From Chelativorans sp. Marseille-P2723 (GTDB lineage: Bacteria > Pseudomonadota > Alphaproteobacteria > Rhizobiales > Rhizobiaceae): 64,000 bases of DNA. Shown in pieces: positions 26,822 to 35,863 of the stretch (positions are counted from its first letter, which is position 1; every line of letters starts with the position of its first letter). The notes under the pieces were generated by a model. The model saw nothing but the letters and a program-made list of their open reading frames with translations, had not been told where the DNA came from and ran no database searches. A program made the translations under genes and the position numbers. The stretch is taken from positions 248,001 to 312,000 of the forward strand of contig NZ_CADDWI010000009.1 of NCBI RefSeq assembly GCF_902809845.1, read 5' to 3'.

Positions 26822-26950
26822 CAATCCGTCGCCCTCATGTCCCCACAGCCGCTTCAAGGATATGGGAGCGGCTGCAACAAAAAAGCAGCGGCGATTCGTT
26901 ATCGCGCCACCTCGACACTAGAGCGGCGGAAAAGGACGAAATCAGGGCAC

Positions 26951-27181
26951 TTAGCGCGCTGCGACCCGACCGCCGCCGAGGATACCCTCGCGCTGCGCGC
27001 GCTTGCGTGCCAGCTTGCGTGCGCGCCGTACCGCCTCAGCTTTCTCGCGCGCCCGCCTTTCGGAGGGCTTTTCGTAATGCCCGCGCATCTTCATCTCACG
27101 GAAAATGCCTTCACGCTGCATCTTCTTTTTAAGCGCGCGAAGCGCCTGATCAACGTTATTGTCGCGGACGAGTACCTGCAC
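26951..27181 (-). CDS. rpsU: 30S ribosomal protein bS21
   Basis: A 76-residue basic protein, full length for the family. It begins [20 protein letters not shown], and has [20 protein letters not shown], then an Arg/Lys-rich tail. It binds the 30S platform near the anti-Shine-Dalgarno region and aids initiation. The start is GTG at 27181, preceded by CAGGA. Rhizobia often have more than one copy. It is divergent from soxB across a 294-base gap in which I see no RNA gene. Confidence 0.95.
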   Translation of the reverse strand: MQVLVRDNNVDQALRALKKKMQREGIFREMKMRGHYEKPSERRAREKAEAVRRARKLARKRAQREGILGGGRVAAR

Positions 27182-27475
27182 CTGGGCGTTCCTGTAAAGG
27201 TTGATCTTATGCCGGTAGCCTCACGCTCGGTTAAGCGAAACAGCCACCCGGCTCCTGCAGCATAATCCTGCCGCAGAATGCGCGCGCTGATATCAGAATA
27301 TGCGGACAATGTCGAGAGACTTTGTCGCAAGGTCCGCCGGGAGAGCATAGCGTCGATCGCTCTTGCCGGTAATTGGCCCAAAACGGCACATCCCGTCGCA
27401 ATCAGTCTATGCCCGCATGCCGGCATTCGCTACTGATAGCCTTCTTCCCCGAAGAGAGTGAAGGCCGGAGCTTTG

Positions 27476-28729
27476 ATGAGAAAATATTCCATCTTCGCTA
27501 TCGCGCGCGAAGCGCTGCGTGGCCACAAGGGCTGGCCGGAACAATGGGGCTCGCCTGAGCTAAAGAAGGCTTACGATGTCATTATAATCGGAGCGGGCGG
27601 ACACGGGCTCGCAACGGCCTATTATCTCGCTCGGGAGCACGGAATTACAAATGTCGCAGTGCTGGACAAGGGCTGGCTGGGTGGCGGCAATACAGGGCGC
27701 AACACCACCATCATCCGCTCAAATTATCTTTATGACGAAAGCGCAGCCATCTATGACCATGCAATAAAGCTCTGGGAAAACCTCAGCCAAGAGTTGAACT
27801 ACAACGTGATGTTTTCCCAACGCGGCGTGATGATGCTCGCCCACAATGTTCAGGACGTGCAAAGCTTTCAGCGGCATATCCACGCCAACAGGCTGAACGG
27901 GGTGGATAATGAGTGGCTGACACCGGAGCAGGCAAAGGAATTTTGCCCGCCGCTGAATATTACGAGGGACGCACGCTATCCCGTCCTGGGCGCGGCTCTG
28001 CAGAGAAGGGGCGGTACCGCCCGTCACGATGCGGTCGCATGGGGCTATGCCCGCGCGGCATCGGCCCTCGGCGTCGACATCATCCAGAACTGCGAAGTCA
28101 CCGCGATCAGACGAGGCGCCGATGGCGCGGTTACGGGAGTGGAGACCACGCGCGGCCTTATCCAGGCAAGAAAGATCGGCGTAGTCGCTGCCGGTCATTC
28201 ATCGGTGCTGATGCAGATGGCCGGCGTCTCCGTGCCGCTGGAATCGTTCCCGCTTCAGGCGCTGGTTTCCGAGCCGGTGAAGCCTGTCTTTCCCTGCGTC
28301 GTGATGTCGAATACGGTTCACGCCTACATTTCGCAGTCTGACAAGGGGGAACTGGTGATCGGGGCGGGCACGGACCAATACCCTTCCTATTCCCAGTCTG
28401 GCAGCCTGCACATCATTCAGCATACCCTCGATGCCATTTGCGAAATGTTCCCGATCTTCACGCGCATGAGGATGCTGCGCTCTTGGGGCGGCACCGTGGA
28501 CGTCACGCCGGATCGCTCGCCGATCATCGCCCGTACACCTGTCAAGGGGCTTTATGTCAATTGCGGCTGGGGCACCGGCGGCTTCAAGGCCACGCCCGGT
28601 TCAGGCCATGTCTTCGCCCACACCATTGCCCACGACAAGCCACACCCGATTGCTGCACCTTTTACGCTTGAGCGCTTTCGCCGGGGACGGCTTATTGACG
28701 AAGCGGCGGCGGCAGCAGTCGCGCATTGA
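27476..28729 (+). CDS. soxB: sarcosine oxidase beta subunit
   Basis: A 417-residue FAD enzyme subunit. [20 protein letters not shown] is the FAD-binding Rossmann motif, and [19 protein letters not shown] holds the His that carries covalent FMN in heterotetrameric sarcosine oxidases. The C-terminal [20 protein letters not shown] completes the DAO fold. It demethylates sarcosine with O2, giving glycine, H2O2 and 5,10-methylene-THF in the complex with SoxA, D and G. ATG 27476 follows GGAG at five bases; an upstream GTG at 27458 is possible. First gene of soxBDAG. The usual glyA, folD and purU partners are not adjacent. Confidence 0.95.
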   Translation: MRKYSIFAIAREALRGHKGWPEQWGSPELKKAYDVIIIGAGGHGLATAYYLAREHGITNVAVLDKGWLGGGNTGRNTTIIRSNYLYDESAAIYDHAIKLWENLSQELNYNVMFSQRGVMMLAHNVQDVQSFQRHIHANRLNGVDNEWLTPEQAKEFCPPLNITRDARYPVLGAALQRRGGTARHDAVAWGYARAASALGVDIIQNCEVTAIRRGADGAVTGVETTRGLIQARKIGVVAAGHSSVLMQMAGVSVPLESFPLQALVSEPVKPVFPCVVMSNTVHAYISQSDKGELVIGAGTDQYPSYSQSGSLHIIQHTLDAICEMFPIFTRMRMLRSWGGTVDVTPDRSPIIARTPVKGLYVNCGWGTGGFKATPGSGHVFAHTIAHDKPHPIAAPFTLERFRRGRLIDEAAAAAVAH

Positions 28730-28739
28730 GGGTGCTTCC

Positions 28740-29054
28740 ATGCTTTTGATCCATTGTCCTTATTGCGAGGAAGAGCGTCCGGAGCTTGAATTCCGCCATG
28801 CAGGAGAGGCCCATATCGCCCGTCCCCAAAACATTGCGGAAATTTTGGACGAGGAGTTTGAACGCTACTTCTTCATCCGCTCCAATCCAAAAGGCATCGC
28901 CTTCGAGCGCTGGCGGCACATTCACGGCTGCGCGCGCTTTTTTAACGCCGTGCGCGATACAGTGACAGACAGGCTTCTCGTCACCTACAAAACCGGCGAG
29001 CCGAAGCCGGACGTGGCCAGCAGCACGCCTTCAATGGCAGGACCTGCAGAATGA
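28740..29054 (+). CDS. soxD: sarcosine oxidase delta subunit
   Basis: A 104-residue subunit. The start ATG 28740 gives MLLIHCPYCEEERPELEFRH; a longer upstream frame overlaps soxB and is not used. The Cys pair in CPYCEEE and the later HGCARFFNAVRDT supply the zinc ligands known for this subunit, which supports the heterotetramer structurally. It starts 10 bases after soxB and its stop overlaps soxA as ATGA, so stoichiometric production is likely. Confidence 0.93.
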   Translation: MLLIHCPYCEEERPELEFRHAGEAHIARPQNIAEILDEEFERYFFIRSNPKGIAFERWRHIHGCARFFNAVRDTVTDRLLVTYKTGEPKPDVASSTPSMAGPAE

Positions 29055-32044
29055 AGCAGCCCTTCCGTCTTCCTTCCGCGGGCAGACTCGACCCGGCGAG
29101 GAGGCTGCACTTCACCTTTGACGGCCAGTCCTACACCGGCCTTGAAGGCGATACGCTGGCCTCAGCGCTCCTTGCCAATGGCGTGCATCTTGTTGGCCGT
29201 TCGTTCAAGTATCACCGCCCGCGCGGCATCCTTTCGGCAGGCGCGGAGGAACCGAATGCCCTCGTCGGCATCCACCGGGATGCAGCGCGCCGCACGCCTA
29301 ATGTACGCGCGACCGTCCAGGAGCTCTATGACGGGCTTACGGCAGTGTCGCAGAACCGCTGGCCTTCGCTCGCCTTCGATCTGGGAGCCGCAGGTAACCT
29401 CGGCGCGCCTCTTTTCTCCGCCGGCTTCTACTACAAGACATTCATGTGGCCGAAGGTGGCATGGAAGAAGCTTTACGAGCCGGCGATCCGGCGCGCGGCC
29501 GGCCTTGGCGTCGCCCCTGACAAGCCTGACCCCGATCATTATGCCACCCGCTTTGCCCATTGCGACGTGCTGGTGGTGGGTGGTGGCGCGGCCGGCCTTG
29601 CTGCAGCACTCGCCGCGAGCGAGTCTGGCGCGCGTGTGATCGTTGCCGACGAGCAGGCAGAAACAGGCGGTGCCCTTCGCTTTGAGACGGGCGCTGTGAT
29701 CGAGGGGAAGCCCGGCTGGCTTTGGGCGCGGGAAGCGGCTGCCGAGCTAAAACGCAGAGCAAATGTGCGCGTCCTGACCCGCACCACTGCGTTCGGTTAC
29801 TACGCGCATAACATGGTGTGCCTTGTGGAGCGGCTGACAGACCACCTCCCTTCCCCCGGTCCCGAGGTCCCGCGTGAGCGGGTTTGGCAGGTGCGCGCCC
29901 GGCAAGTCATTCTTGCGACCGGCGCCATCGAGCGGCACATGGTTTTCCCGGAGAACGACCGGCCGGGCATCATGTTGGCTTCCGCCGCCCGCACCTATCT
30001 GAACCATTATGGAATCGCCGTTGGGCGCCGGGTCGCAGTCTATACCGCCGAGAACTCCGCTTACGCTGCTGCGGTCGACCTGAAGAAAAGCGGCATCGAG
30101 GTTACGGCGATTATCGACACGCGGGAATTACCGCAAGGCCCAGCGGTGGAGGAGGCAAAGGCTCTCGGCATCGAGTTTCTGCCGTCCCATGCCGTGATCG
30201 GAACGGATGGACGATTGCGCGTCAGAAGCATCAGCGTTTCTCCGCTGCATGGAGGTTGGCGCCGCGAGATAGAAGTGGATACGCTGCTGACTTCTTCCGG
30301 CTGGACGCCCTCTGTCCACCTCTTCTCCCAATCGCGCGGCAAGCTGGCCTATGATGCAGGGACGCAGAGCTTTCTGCCGGGCGAATACGCACAGGACGCC
30401 ACCTCGGTCGGCGCCTGCAACGGAACAACGAACCTTGTCACGACGGTCGAGGAAGCTTTAATGGCCGGCCTCAACGCCGCGCGTAAGGCTGGCTTGGAGA
30501 GTGGCACGACGCCGGGAATAAAGGCTGGCGCGGGCGAGCAGTGGTCAAGCGGCACGGCAGGCATGGTTTCGGCGGCAGCGATTGACGAGAGTGGCTTGGC
30601 CTTTGTCGACTTTCAGAACGATGTGACGGCGAAGGATATTCGCCAGGCGGTGCGCGAGGGGATGCGCTCCATTGAGCATGTGAAGCGCTTTACCACCAAT
30701 GGCATGGCCACCGACCAGGGCAAGACATCGAACCTTCATGGTCTAGCAATTGCAGCCGAGATGCTGGGCAAGCCCGCCCCTGAAGTCGGCCTCACGACAT
30801 TCCGACCGCCCTATACGCCGGTCACTTTCGGCGCGCTGGCCGGCCATTCGCGCGGGCCTCTTTTCGAGCCGACACGTTGCACTCCCATCCATTCCTGGGC
30901 AAAGAACCACGGTGCCGTCTTCGAGGATGTCGGCCAGTGGAAGAGAGCCCGCTATTTCCCTCAGGCCGGCGAGGATATGCACGCGGCTGTCGCACGCGAA
31001 TGCGTGACGGTGCGGCAGGCGGCCGGCATCTTCGATGCCTCGACCCTTGGCAAGATCGAGGTCGTTGGCCCGGATGCGGCACGGTTCCTTGAATTGATGT
31101 ATACCAATCCGTGGCAGAAGCTGGGCGTCGGGCGCTGCCGCTACGGCATCATGCTGCGCGAGGACGGTTTTATCTATGATGACGGCGTGGTCGGACGGAT
31201 AGGGCCTGACCGCTTCCACGTGACGACCACGACGGGTGGCGCACCCCGCGTGCTCCACCACATGGAAGATTATCTTCAGACCGAATTCCCGGAGTTGGAG
31301 GTTTGGCTCACCTCCACTACCGAGCAATGGGCGGTCATCGCTGTACAGGGGCCGAAATCGCGCGAGATCATCGCGCCCCTGGTCGAAGGTGTTGACCTTT
31401 CCGACGCCGCTTTCCCGCATATGTCGGTTCGCGAATGCAACATATGCGGTGTTCCGGGACGCCTCTTCCGCATGTCCTTCACCGGCGAGCGCGGGTTCGA
31501 GATCAACGTTCCGGCCGATCATGGCCTTGCCGTATGGGAGGCGGTCTGGGCGGAGGGCCAGAAGCACGGAGCCTGTGCCTATGGCACCGAGACCATGCAT
31601 GTACTGAGGGCGGAGAAGGGGTTCATCATCGTCGGGCAGGATACGGACGGCACCGTCACACCAATCGACGCCGGCCTTGACTGGGCCATCGGCAAGAAGA
31701 AGGGGGATTTTGTCGGCATCCGCGGCCTCAAGAGAAAGGACCTCGTTGCCGAGGGGCGCAGGCAACTGGTTGGCCTGAAGACACAGGACGCAAAAAAAGT
31801 GCTGCAGGAAGGCGCGCAGATCGTCGCCGATCCCCAGCAGCAGATACCGATGAAAATGATCGGTTTCGTCACCTCCTCTTATTGGTCAGAGAATTGTGGG
31901 CGTTCCATCGCGCTGGCACTGGTTGAGAATGGAAAGTCGCGGATGGGCGAGCGGCTCTATGTCCCCATGGTCAATGAAACGGTCGAGGTGGAGGTTACTT
32001 CCGCGGTCTTCTTCGACGAGGAAGGGGAGCGCCTCCATGGATAA
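29051..32044 (+). CDS. soxA: sarcosine oxidase alpha subunit
   Basis: A 997-residue subunit of full length. An N-terminal region resembles 2Fe-2S-type and FAD/NAD folds: VLVVGGGAAGLAAALAASES is the dinucleotide-binding motif (about residue 174), and VILATGAIERHMVFPENDRP and GACNGTTNLVTTVEEALMAG are typical. The C-terminal ~400 residues form the aminomethyltransferase (GcvT-like) domain that binds tetrahydrofolate and captures formaldehyde equivalents, e.g. FTGERGFEINVPADHGLAVW. With soxB it channels one-carbon units from sarcosine. Overlaps soxD and soxG at both ends. Nothing is missing. Confidence 0.95.
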   Translation: MKQPFRLPSAGRLDPARRLHFTFDGQSYTGLEGDTLASALLANGVHLVGRSFKYHRPRGILSAGAEEPNALVGIHRDAARRTPNVRATVQELYDGLTAVSQNRWPSLAFDLGAAGNLGAPLFSAGFYYKTFMWPKVAWKKLYEPAIRRAAGLGVAPDKPDPDHYATRFAHCDVLVVGGGAAGLAAALAASESGARVIVADEQAETGGALRFETGAVIEGKPGWLWAREAAAELKRRANVRVLTRTTAFGYYAHNMVCLVERLTDHLPSPGPEVPRERVWQVRARQVILATGAIERHMVFPENDRPGIMLASAARTYLNHYGIAVGRRVAVYTAENSAYAAAVDLKKSGIEVTAIIDTRELPQGPAVEEAKALGIEFLPSHAVIGTDGRLRVRSISVSPLHGGWRREIEVDTLLTSSGWTPSVHLFSQSRGKLAYDAGTQSFLPGEYAQDATSVGACNGTTNLVTTVEEALMAGLNAARKAGLESGTTPGIKAGAGEQWSSGTAGMVSAAAIDESGLAFVDFQNDVTAKDIRQAVREGMRSIEHVKRFTTNGMATDQGKTSNLHGLAIAAEMLGKPAPEVGLTTFRPPYTPVTFGALAGHSRGPLFEPTRCTPIHSWAKNHGAVFEDVGQWKRARYFPQAGEDMHAAVARECVTVRQAAGIFDASTLGKIEVVGPDAARFLELMYTNPWQKLGVGRCRYGIMLREDGFIYDDGVVGRIGPDRFHVTTTTGGAPRVLHHMEDYLQTEFPELEVWLTSTTEQWAVIAVQGPKSREIIAPLVEGVDLSDAAFPHMSVRECNICGVPGRLFRMSFTGERGFEINVPADHGLAVWEAVWAEGQKHGACAYGTETMHVLRAEKGFIIVGQDTDGTVTPIDAGLDWAIGKKKGDFVGIRGLKRKDLVAEGRRQLVGLKTQDAKKVLQEGAQIVADPQQQIPMKMIGFVTSSYWSENCGRSIALALVENGKSRMGERLYVPMVNETVEVEVTSAVFFDEEGERLHG

Positions 32045-32588
32045 GGCCGTGATCGCGCGCCGTGAACCTTTCCTCCCAGGACGCCTTGTCGAATATGCCG
32101 GGATTACCATCAAGCCCGCTGGCACCGCCAACCGCATTTCGCTGCGCGCACCGCAGACCTCTCTGGCGATGTTGAGCGAGAAACTTGGTCTTGACCTGCC
32201 GCAAAGGCCCAAAAGTTCCACTACCAAAGGAACCCGCTCGGCGCTCTGGCTCGGTCCGGACGAGTGGCTTGTCATCGATGAGGAAGTGGCGGACCTTGCA
32301 GGAATCTGCTCCGAGGTTTCCGTGCTCCATTCGGCCGTGGATATCTCCCATCGCCATGCCGCCATCATCGTCTCCGGCTCCTGTGCCGAAGACGTTCTGA
32401 ACGCTGGATGCCCCCAGAATCTCTCGTTGGGCTCTTTTCCTCGCGGGGCCGTCTCAAGGACAATCTTCGGCAAGGCTGAGATTGTCCTTTGGCGCAGGCA
32501 GGAACACGAATTCCGCGTCGAATGCTGGCGTTCCTTTGCAGACTACGTTTTCGGGCTTCTCGAAGCTGCGGCGCGCGCGCCTCAATAA
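32037..32588 (+). CDS. soxG: sarcosine oxidase gamma subunit
   Basis: A 183-residue subunit. ATG 32037 overlaps the soxA stop by eight bases; the alternative frame extension to 31896 lies inside soxA. Features match the GcvT-like fold of SoxG, e.g. ALWLGPDEWLVIDE and SVLHSAVDISHRHAAIIVSG, then ECWRSFADYVFGLLEAAAR at the C-terminus. It stabilises the complex. The four subunits in order B-D-A-G are the standard arrangement. Confidence 0.92.
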   Translation: MDKAVIARREPFLPGRLVEYAGITIKPAGTANRISLRAPQTSLAMLSEKLGLDLPQRPKSSTTKGTRSALWLGPDEWLVIDEEVADLAGICSEVSVLHSAVDISHRHAAIIVSGSCAEDVLNAGCPQNLSLGSFPRGAVSRTIFGKAEIVLWRRQEHEFRVECWRSFADYVFGLLEAAARAPQ

Positions 32589-32645
32589 GGTGCGGAACTT
32601 CCGTTTCGGCTGAGACGTTGTCTTCCTCAGAAGAGGAACAATGCC

Positions 32646-32969
32646 ATGCCTGCACACACTCGCGGAAGCAAAAGAGACGCCAAACCCTCAGCCCAGGATC
32701 TCGAGGAGGAGCTGGAGGAAGGGCTGGAACAATCGTTCCCGGCCAGCGACCCCGTTTCAGTCACCCAGGCGACAAGGACGGGAGCACCAGGTGAACTGGC
32801 TACGAAGAATTCAGCCTCGAAGGAGGCGAGTACACCGTCAAGAACGAAGGACTTCAGCACGCTGGAGGAGGAGCTGGACACTGCCCTTCTAGGAACTTTC
32901 CCGGCCAGCGACCCTCTTTCGACAACGTCCATTACACGAGTAGGAGCTCCAAGTAAGGCTCCTCGCTGA
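32646..32969 (+). CDS. small protein with duplicated FPASDP motif
   Basis: A 107-residue hydrophilic protein. It holds two gap-free 30-residue repeats: residues 19-48 (LEEELEEGLEQSFPASDPVS...TRTGAP) and 73-102 (LEEELDTALLGTFPASDPLS...TRVGAP), 19 of 30 positions identical by eye. An acidic helix, the FPASDP core and an R-x-GAP end occur in each. Short proteins with one or two FPASDP-type motifs are, from memory, common in rhizobia but uncharacterised. No signal or membrane segment. GAGGAA precedes the ATG. A second ATG five bases upstream is in another frame. Confidence 0.65.
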   Translation: MPAHTRGSKRDAKPSAQDLEEELEEGLEQSFPASDPVSVTQATRTGAPGELATKNSASKEASTPSRTKDFSTLEEELDTALLGTFPASDPLSTTSITRVGAPSKAPR

Positions 32970-32999
32970 CCGATCACTGACACTGGAGGAGCGGCTGTA

Positions 33000-33485
33000 A
33001 TGAAGCCAGTTGCGACCATGATTTCGGCGTTTGCTGTCTTAGCCGGAATGCTGCCCGCATCCGCGCAGACCCGTATGGAAGCCGGCATCCTCGATTGCAT
33101 TATCGAAGGCGGCCTCAACATAGCCATTGCTACGTCAAAGGAGTTTTCCTGCGCCTTTCAGCCCGCTGATCATACCCGCACGCCCGAAACTTATTCGGGG
33201 ATCGTGAACCGTTTCGGACTGGAAGTGGGAGCCACCGGCGAGCGCGTAATGCGCTGGGCGGTATTGGCGCCTACTGCGACTGATCCATATGCGCCGGGGG
33301 CACTTGCAGGCAATTACGTGGGTGCCAGCGCAGAGGTGACCGCGGGCATAGGTGGCGGCGCAAATATACTGGTGAGCGAGGATAACAGAAATCTGATGCT
33401 GCAGCCGATTTCCCTGCAAGCCCAGACGGGTCTTAATCTTGCTCTCGGTGTCACAGGTTTTCAGCTTCGCTCGACCGCGCCCTAA
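33000..33485 (+). CDS. DUF992-family secreted protein
   Basis: A 161-residue protein with a Sec signal (MKPVATMISAFAVLAGMLPASA, cleavage likely after ASA). The mature part matches DUF992: two Cys in ILDCIIEGGLNIAIATSKEF and SCAFQPADHTRTPETYSGIV, and a glycine-rich C-terminal beta region AGNYVGASAEVTAGIGGGAN. DUF992 proteins are periplasmic or outer-membrane associated in Rhizobiales, with unknown role. GGAGGAGCGG lies upstream. It precedes, on the same strand, the odd large gene at 33720 but is separated by 234 bases with hairpins, so co-transcription is doubtful. Confidence 0.85.
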   Translation: MKPVATMISAFAVLAGMLPASAQTRMEAGILDCIIEGGLNIAIATSKEFSCAFQPADHTRTPETYSGIVNRFGLEVGATGERVMRWAVLAPTATDPYAPGALAGNYVGASAEVTAGIGGGANILVSEDNRNLMLQPISLQAQTGLNLALGVTGFQLRSTAP

Positions 33486-33549
33486 CCCCTTGGTTTTGCT
33501 ATTCCGGACCGGAAGGATACCCGCCGCTCCTGAGAATCCCCAGTAGCGT

Positions 33550-33569
33550 ATCAGGTCGTTTCGCCTGAT
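33550..33569 (+). other. candidate hairpin in the intergenic gap
   Basis: ATCAGG at 33550-33555 pairs with CCTGAT at 33564-33569; the eight-base loop TCGTTTCG may form two more pairs. A second perfect inverted repeat, TTCCGG-A-CCGGAA, lies at 33502-33514. Neither is followed by a T-run, so it is a weak terminator candidate for the DUF992 gene or a regulatory element for the large gene downstream. Seen in sequence; function not established. Confidence 0.3.
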
Positions 33570-33719
33570 GCGGCGCCCGGGTTTGCAAGCTCTCTGCTAT
33601 AGGAAAACAAGACGAGGCTATCGTCATCGGTTGTTCTATCCCGCGCAGGGGGGCGAGCACACTCGCTGCCCCTTCAGTCAGATTAGACTAGCCTCCAGAA
33701 CACCGTTTGATGATTGCCA

Positions 33720-35828
33720 ATGAAGAACATACATCTCGGGCCGTGCCGACCGCCCAGAGTGATCGGCGAGAAGAAACCTGACATACTGAAGCAGAAGCGG
33801 GCCGCTATCGGGAAAAGCCATGCTTGGGCGGCAGTAAACAAGTACCCCGTGCGGCATCATAGCTCCCTTCCGGCCAGCTCAAGCCAGTCTGCTTCCACTG
33901 CGCGCTGGGCGCTGTTCTTCGCCACTTTGCTGGTTGTGCAGCATATCGCTTCCGCTCGGCAAGAGATAGCAGCTCGGTCAGGCCACGCGAAGGAAAAGCG
34001 ACTGCGTCACATCCATAAGAGGCATGCTGCAAAGAATGTATCCCATTCCAAAAACAGTTTTGCATCCCAAATCATGCGGAATGCGCGAAGATGCGAAGGA
34101 CACGTTCCAAATACTTATCTGACAGATACCATCCTTACGCTTCCAACAAGAAGAAAAGTTGGCATGGATATTCTTCGGAAACAGGGTCTGGATCCAGAGA
34201 AGAACTATACCATCACCGATTACATGCCAGGCTTCATTGGCGGAGCTACGACTACCAGTACAAAGCCAATGATTGACATCTATATGGAGGCCCAGGTCTC
34301 CCCTCTTCCTTTCTTCGTTCGGGACAATCCAGCAACTTTGAAGATGCTGCCTAATCTTGACGACGCGTTCGAGCGGAAATTCCTAGATTACGTTTCCGAG
34401 ACCAGCGCACAGTTGTCAATCGATTGCCTGAGGATACTTTCCAGGCACGGTGTTCAGGAGACCGACAAGGCTGATATGATTCCGGTGAGGATCACGCAAA
34501 CCGTGCGGCATTCAGGCAGTATTTTCATCAGCCACCCAAAGAGCAACCGTGGGTATGTGCTCAAGGTGCATACGAAGCACGCCGTCAAGTATTTCGCGGT
34601 TTCCGCAAAGCACTGCGACATCGTCGTACCATTGCGCGCCGATCCCGGCGCACGCTCGAAATGGCTGGAAGCGAATCTTGATCTGTTTTTTGATGGTGCG
34701 GTGCTGGCTCGAGCCCACAAGCCGCGTTTTGATCAGCCTACCCTGCGGAATATCTCGGTTCATACTGCGATCGTTCACGGAAACGCTCAAACATTCGAAG
34801 AGGCTCTACTTTCCGTTAAATCCTTCGCTTTTGAAGAAACGGACTTTGAAAAAGTATTTCATTTCGCACGTGGCGTTCTCATACCCGGTTACGACGCTGC
34901 CCGAGAAGCATCGAAGGGCAACTATGAGGAGGCTGTTCTATCTGCCGGTCTGGACCTGCTTGACGTGGCGTTTTCCGCCACCCAAAAAGCAGGTAAGCTG
35001 AAGAAGCTTGGCAAGCTCCTGCCGAGTGAAATCGATGACATCAGTGCTCTACGAAAGCTGGATGATGTCTTCCCTGGCGCTCCTCCAGCCAACGCTGCAA
35101 CTACATCGCTTGAAAAGAAGGCGCGGATCGACAGAGTTGAGAAGTTCAAGAAGGTAGAGGACACCGCAGTTGTTGCGAGGAGCGAAAAGGCATTCTTATC
35201 CGAAGCCGAGAACGAGATCCAAAAGTTAAACAGGCTCGTGAGGGCGGAAAAGAAAATCCGGAACTACTGCCTGCATCCTAGTGAAAGGTGCGAAGCGGTC
35301 CTCGAACCGCTACTGAGCCTGCTTAAAGACGCCGGTTATAAGACGAAGGTCCGCGGCATGTATTTTTGGAGCAATGCCAAGACCGACATGCCCAAGAACC
35401 ATTTCGCAGTTTTGGCGAGCAAGGATGGGGTCGACTATGTCGTTGACATAAGCGCCGGCCAGTTCAGCGAATTCGACATTACCGAGCCCATCGTTGCGAC
35501 CGACGAAATGTGGCAAAGGACCTATCGGGACGCGGCCCAAAGAACGCTGATAAAGTACAAGGACTACAAATCGATAGCCGCTGCGGGGAATGAATTCAGC
35601 ACGACACGCTCAGTCCTTCCAACCGACGAGATCCCGGCTGCAAAGATCCTTGCCGAACCCGCCTGGTATAAGAAGGTCGCGAACACGAACAGAGCTGCAG
35701 CGAGCTTCCGGTCGCCGTTCGCAGAGGATGACACAGCAACGTCTTTTCGCGCCAGCCAGACGCTGGGTGTACTTGCCACGCTGAGGAGGCCTACAGCGCA
35801 GCTATCGCACACCAAACGCACCCGATAG
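33720..35828 (+). CDS. candidate toxin/effector with C-terminal papain-like deamidase domain
   Basis: A ~702-residue protein; start uncertain (ATG 33720, GTG 33849 or TTG 33714), without a good ribosome binding site. An N-terminal hydrophobic stretch at about residues 63-79 ending near ASA could be a signal or membrane segment. The middle (ISHPKSNRGYVLKVHT; VLIPGYDAAREASKGNYEEA) resembles linker regions of dermonecrotic-toxin-like proteins. Near the C-terminus I see Cys517 and Cys524, His561 in NHFAVLAS and Asp576 in YVVDISAGQF; His-to-Asp spacing of 15 equals that of the Pasteurella toxin deamidase (C1165, H1205, D1220, from memory). Base composition is less GC-rich than its neighbours, suggesting transfer. 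The domain call is an inference. Confidence 0.45.
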   Translation: MKNIHLGPCRPPRVIGEKKPDILKQKRAAIGKSHAWAAVNKYPVRHHSSLPASSSQSASTARWALFFATLLVVQHIASARQEIAARSGHAKEKRLRHIHKRHAAKNVSHSKNSFASQIMRNARRCEGHVPNTYLTDTILTLPTRRKVGMDILRKQGLDPEKNYTITDYMPGFIGGATTTSTKPMIDIYMEAQVSPLPFFVRDNPATLKMLPNLDDAFERKFLDYVSETSAQLSIDCLRILSRHGVQETDKADMIPVRITQTVRHSGSIFISHPKSNRGYVLKVHTKHAVKYFAVSAKHCDIVVPLRADPGARSKWLEANLDLFFDGAVLARAHKPRFDQPTLRNISVHTAIVHGNAQTFEEALLSVKSFAFEETDFEKVFHFARGVLIPGYDAAREASKGNYEEAVLSAGLDLLDVAFSATQKAGKLKKLGKLLPSEIDDISALRKLDDVFPGAPPANAATTSLEKKARIDRVEKFKKVEDTAVVARSEKAFLSEAENEIQKLNRLVRAEKKIRNYCLHPSERCEAVLEPLLSLLKDAGYKTKVRGMYFWSNAKTDMPKNHFAVLASKDGVDYVVDISAGQFSEFDITEPIVATDEMWQRTYRDAAQRTLIKYKDYKSIAAAGNEFSTTRSVLPTDEIPAAKILAEPAWYKKVANTNRAAASFRSPFAEDDTATSFRASQTLGVLATLRRPTAQLSHTKRTR

Positions 35829-35857
35829 AAAAAGCCCGGCGCATGGCCGGACTTTTT
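35829..35857 (+). terminator. bidirectional intrinsic terminator between toxin-like gene and pntB
   Basis: AAAAAGCCCGGC, loop GCATG, GCCGGACTTTTT: a 12-base-pair stem with one mismatch, flanked by an A-run on the left and a T-run on the right. It begins one base after the stop of the plus-strand gene and ends seven bases before the minus-strand pntB stop, so either transcript would have a U-tract after a GC-rich stem. Confidence 0.9.
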
Positions 35858-35863
35858 GGCAAG

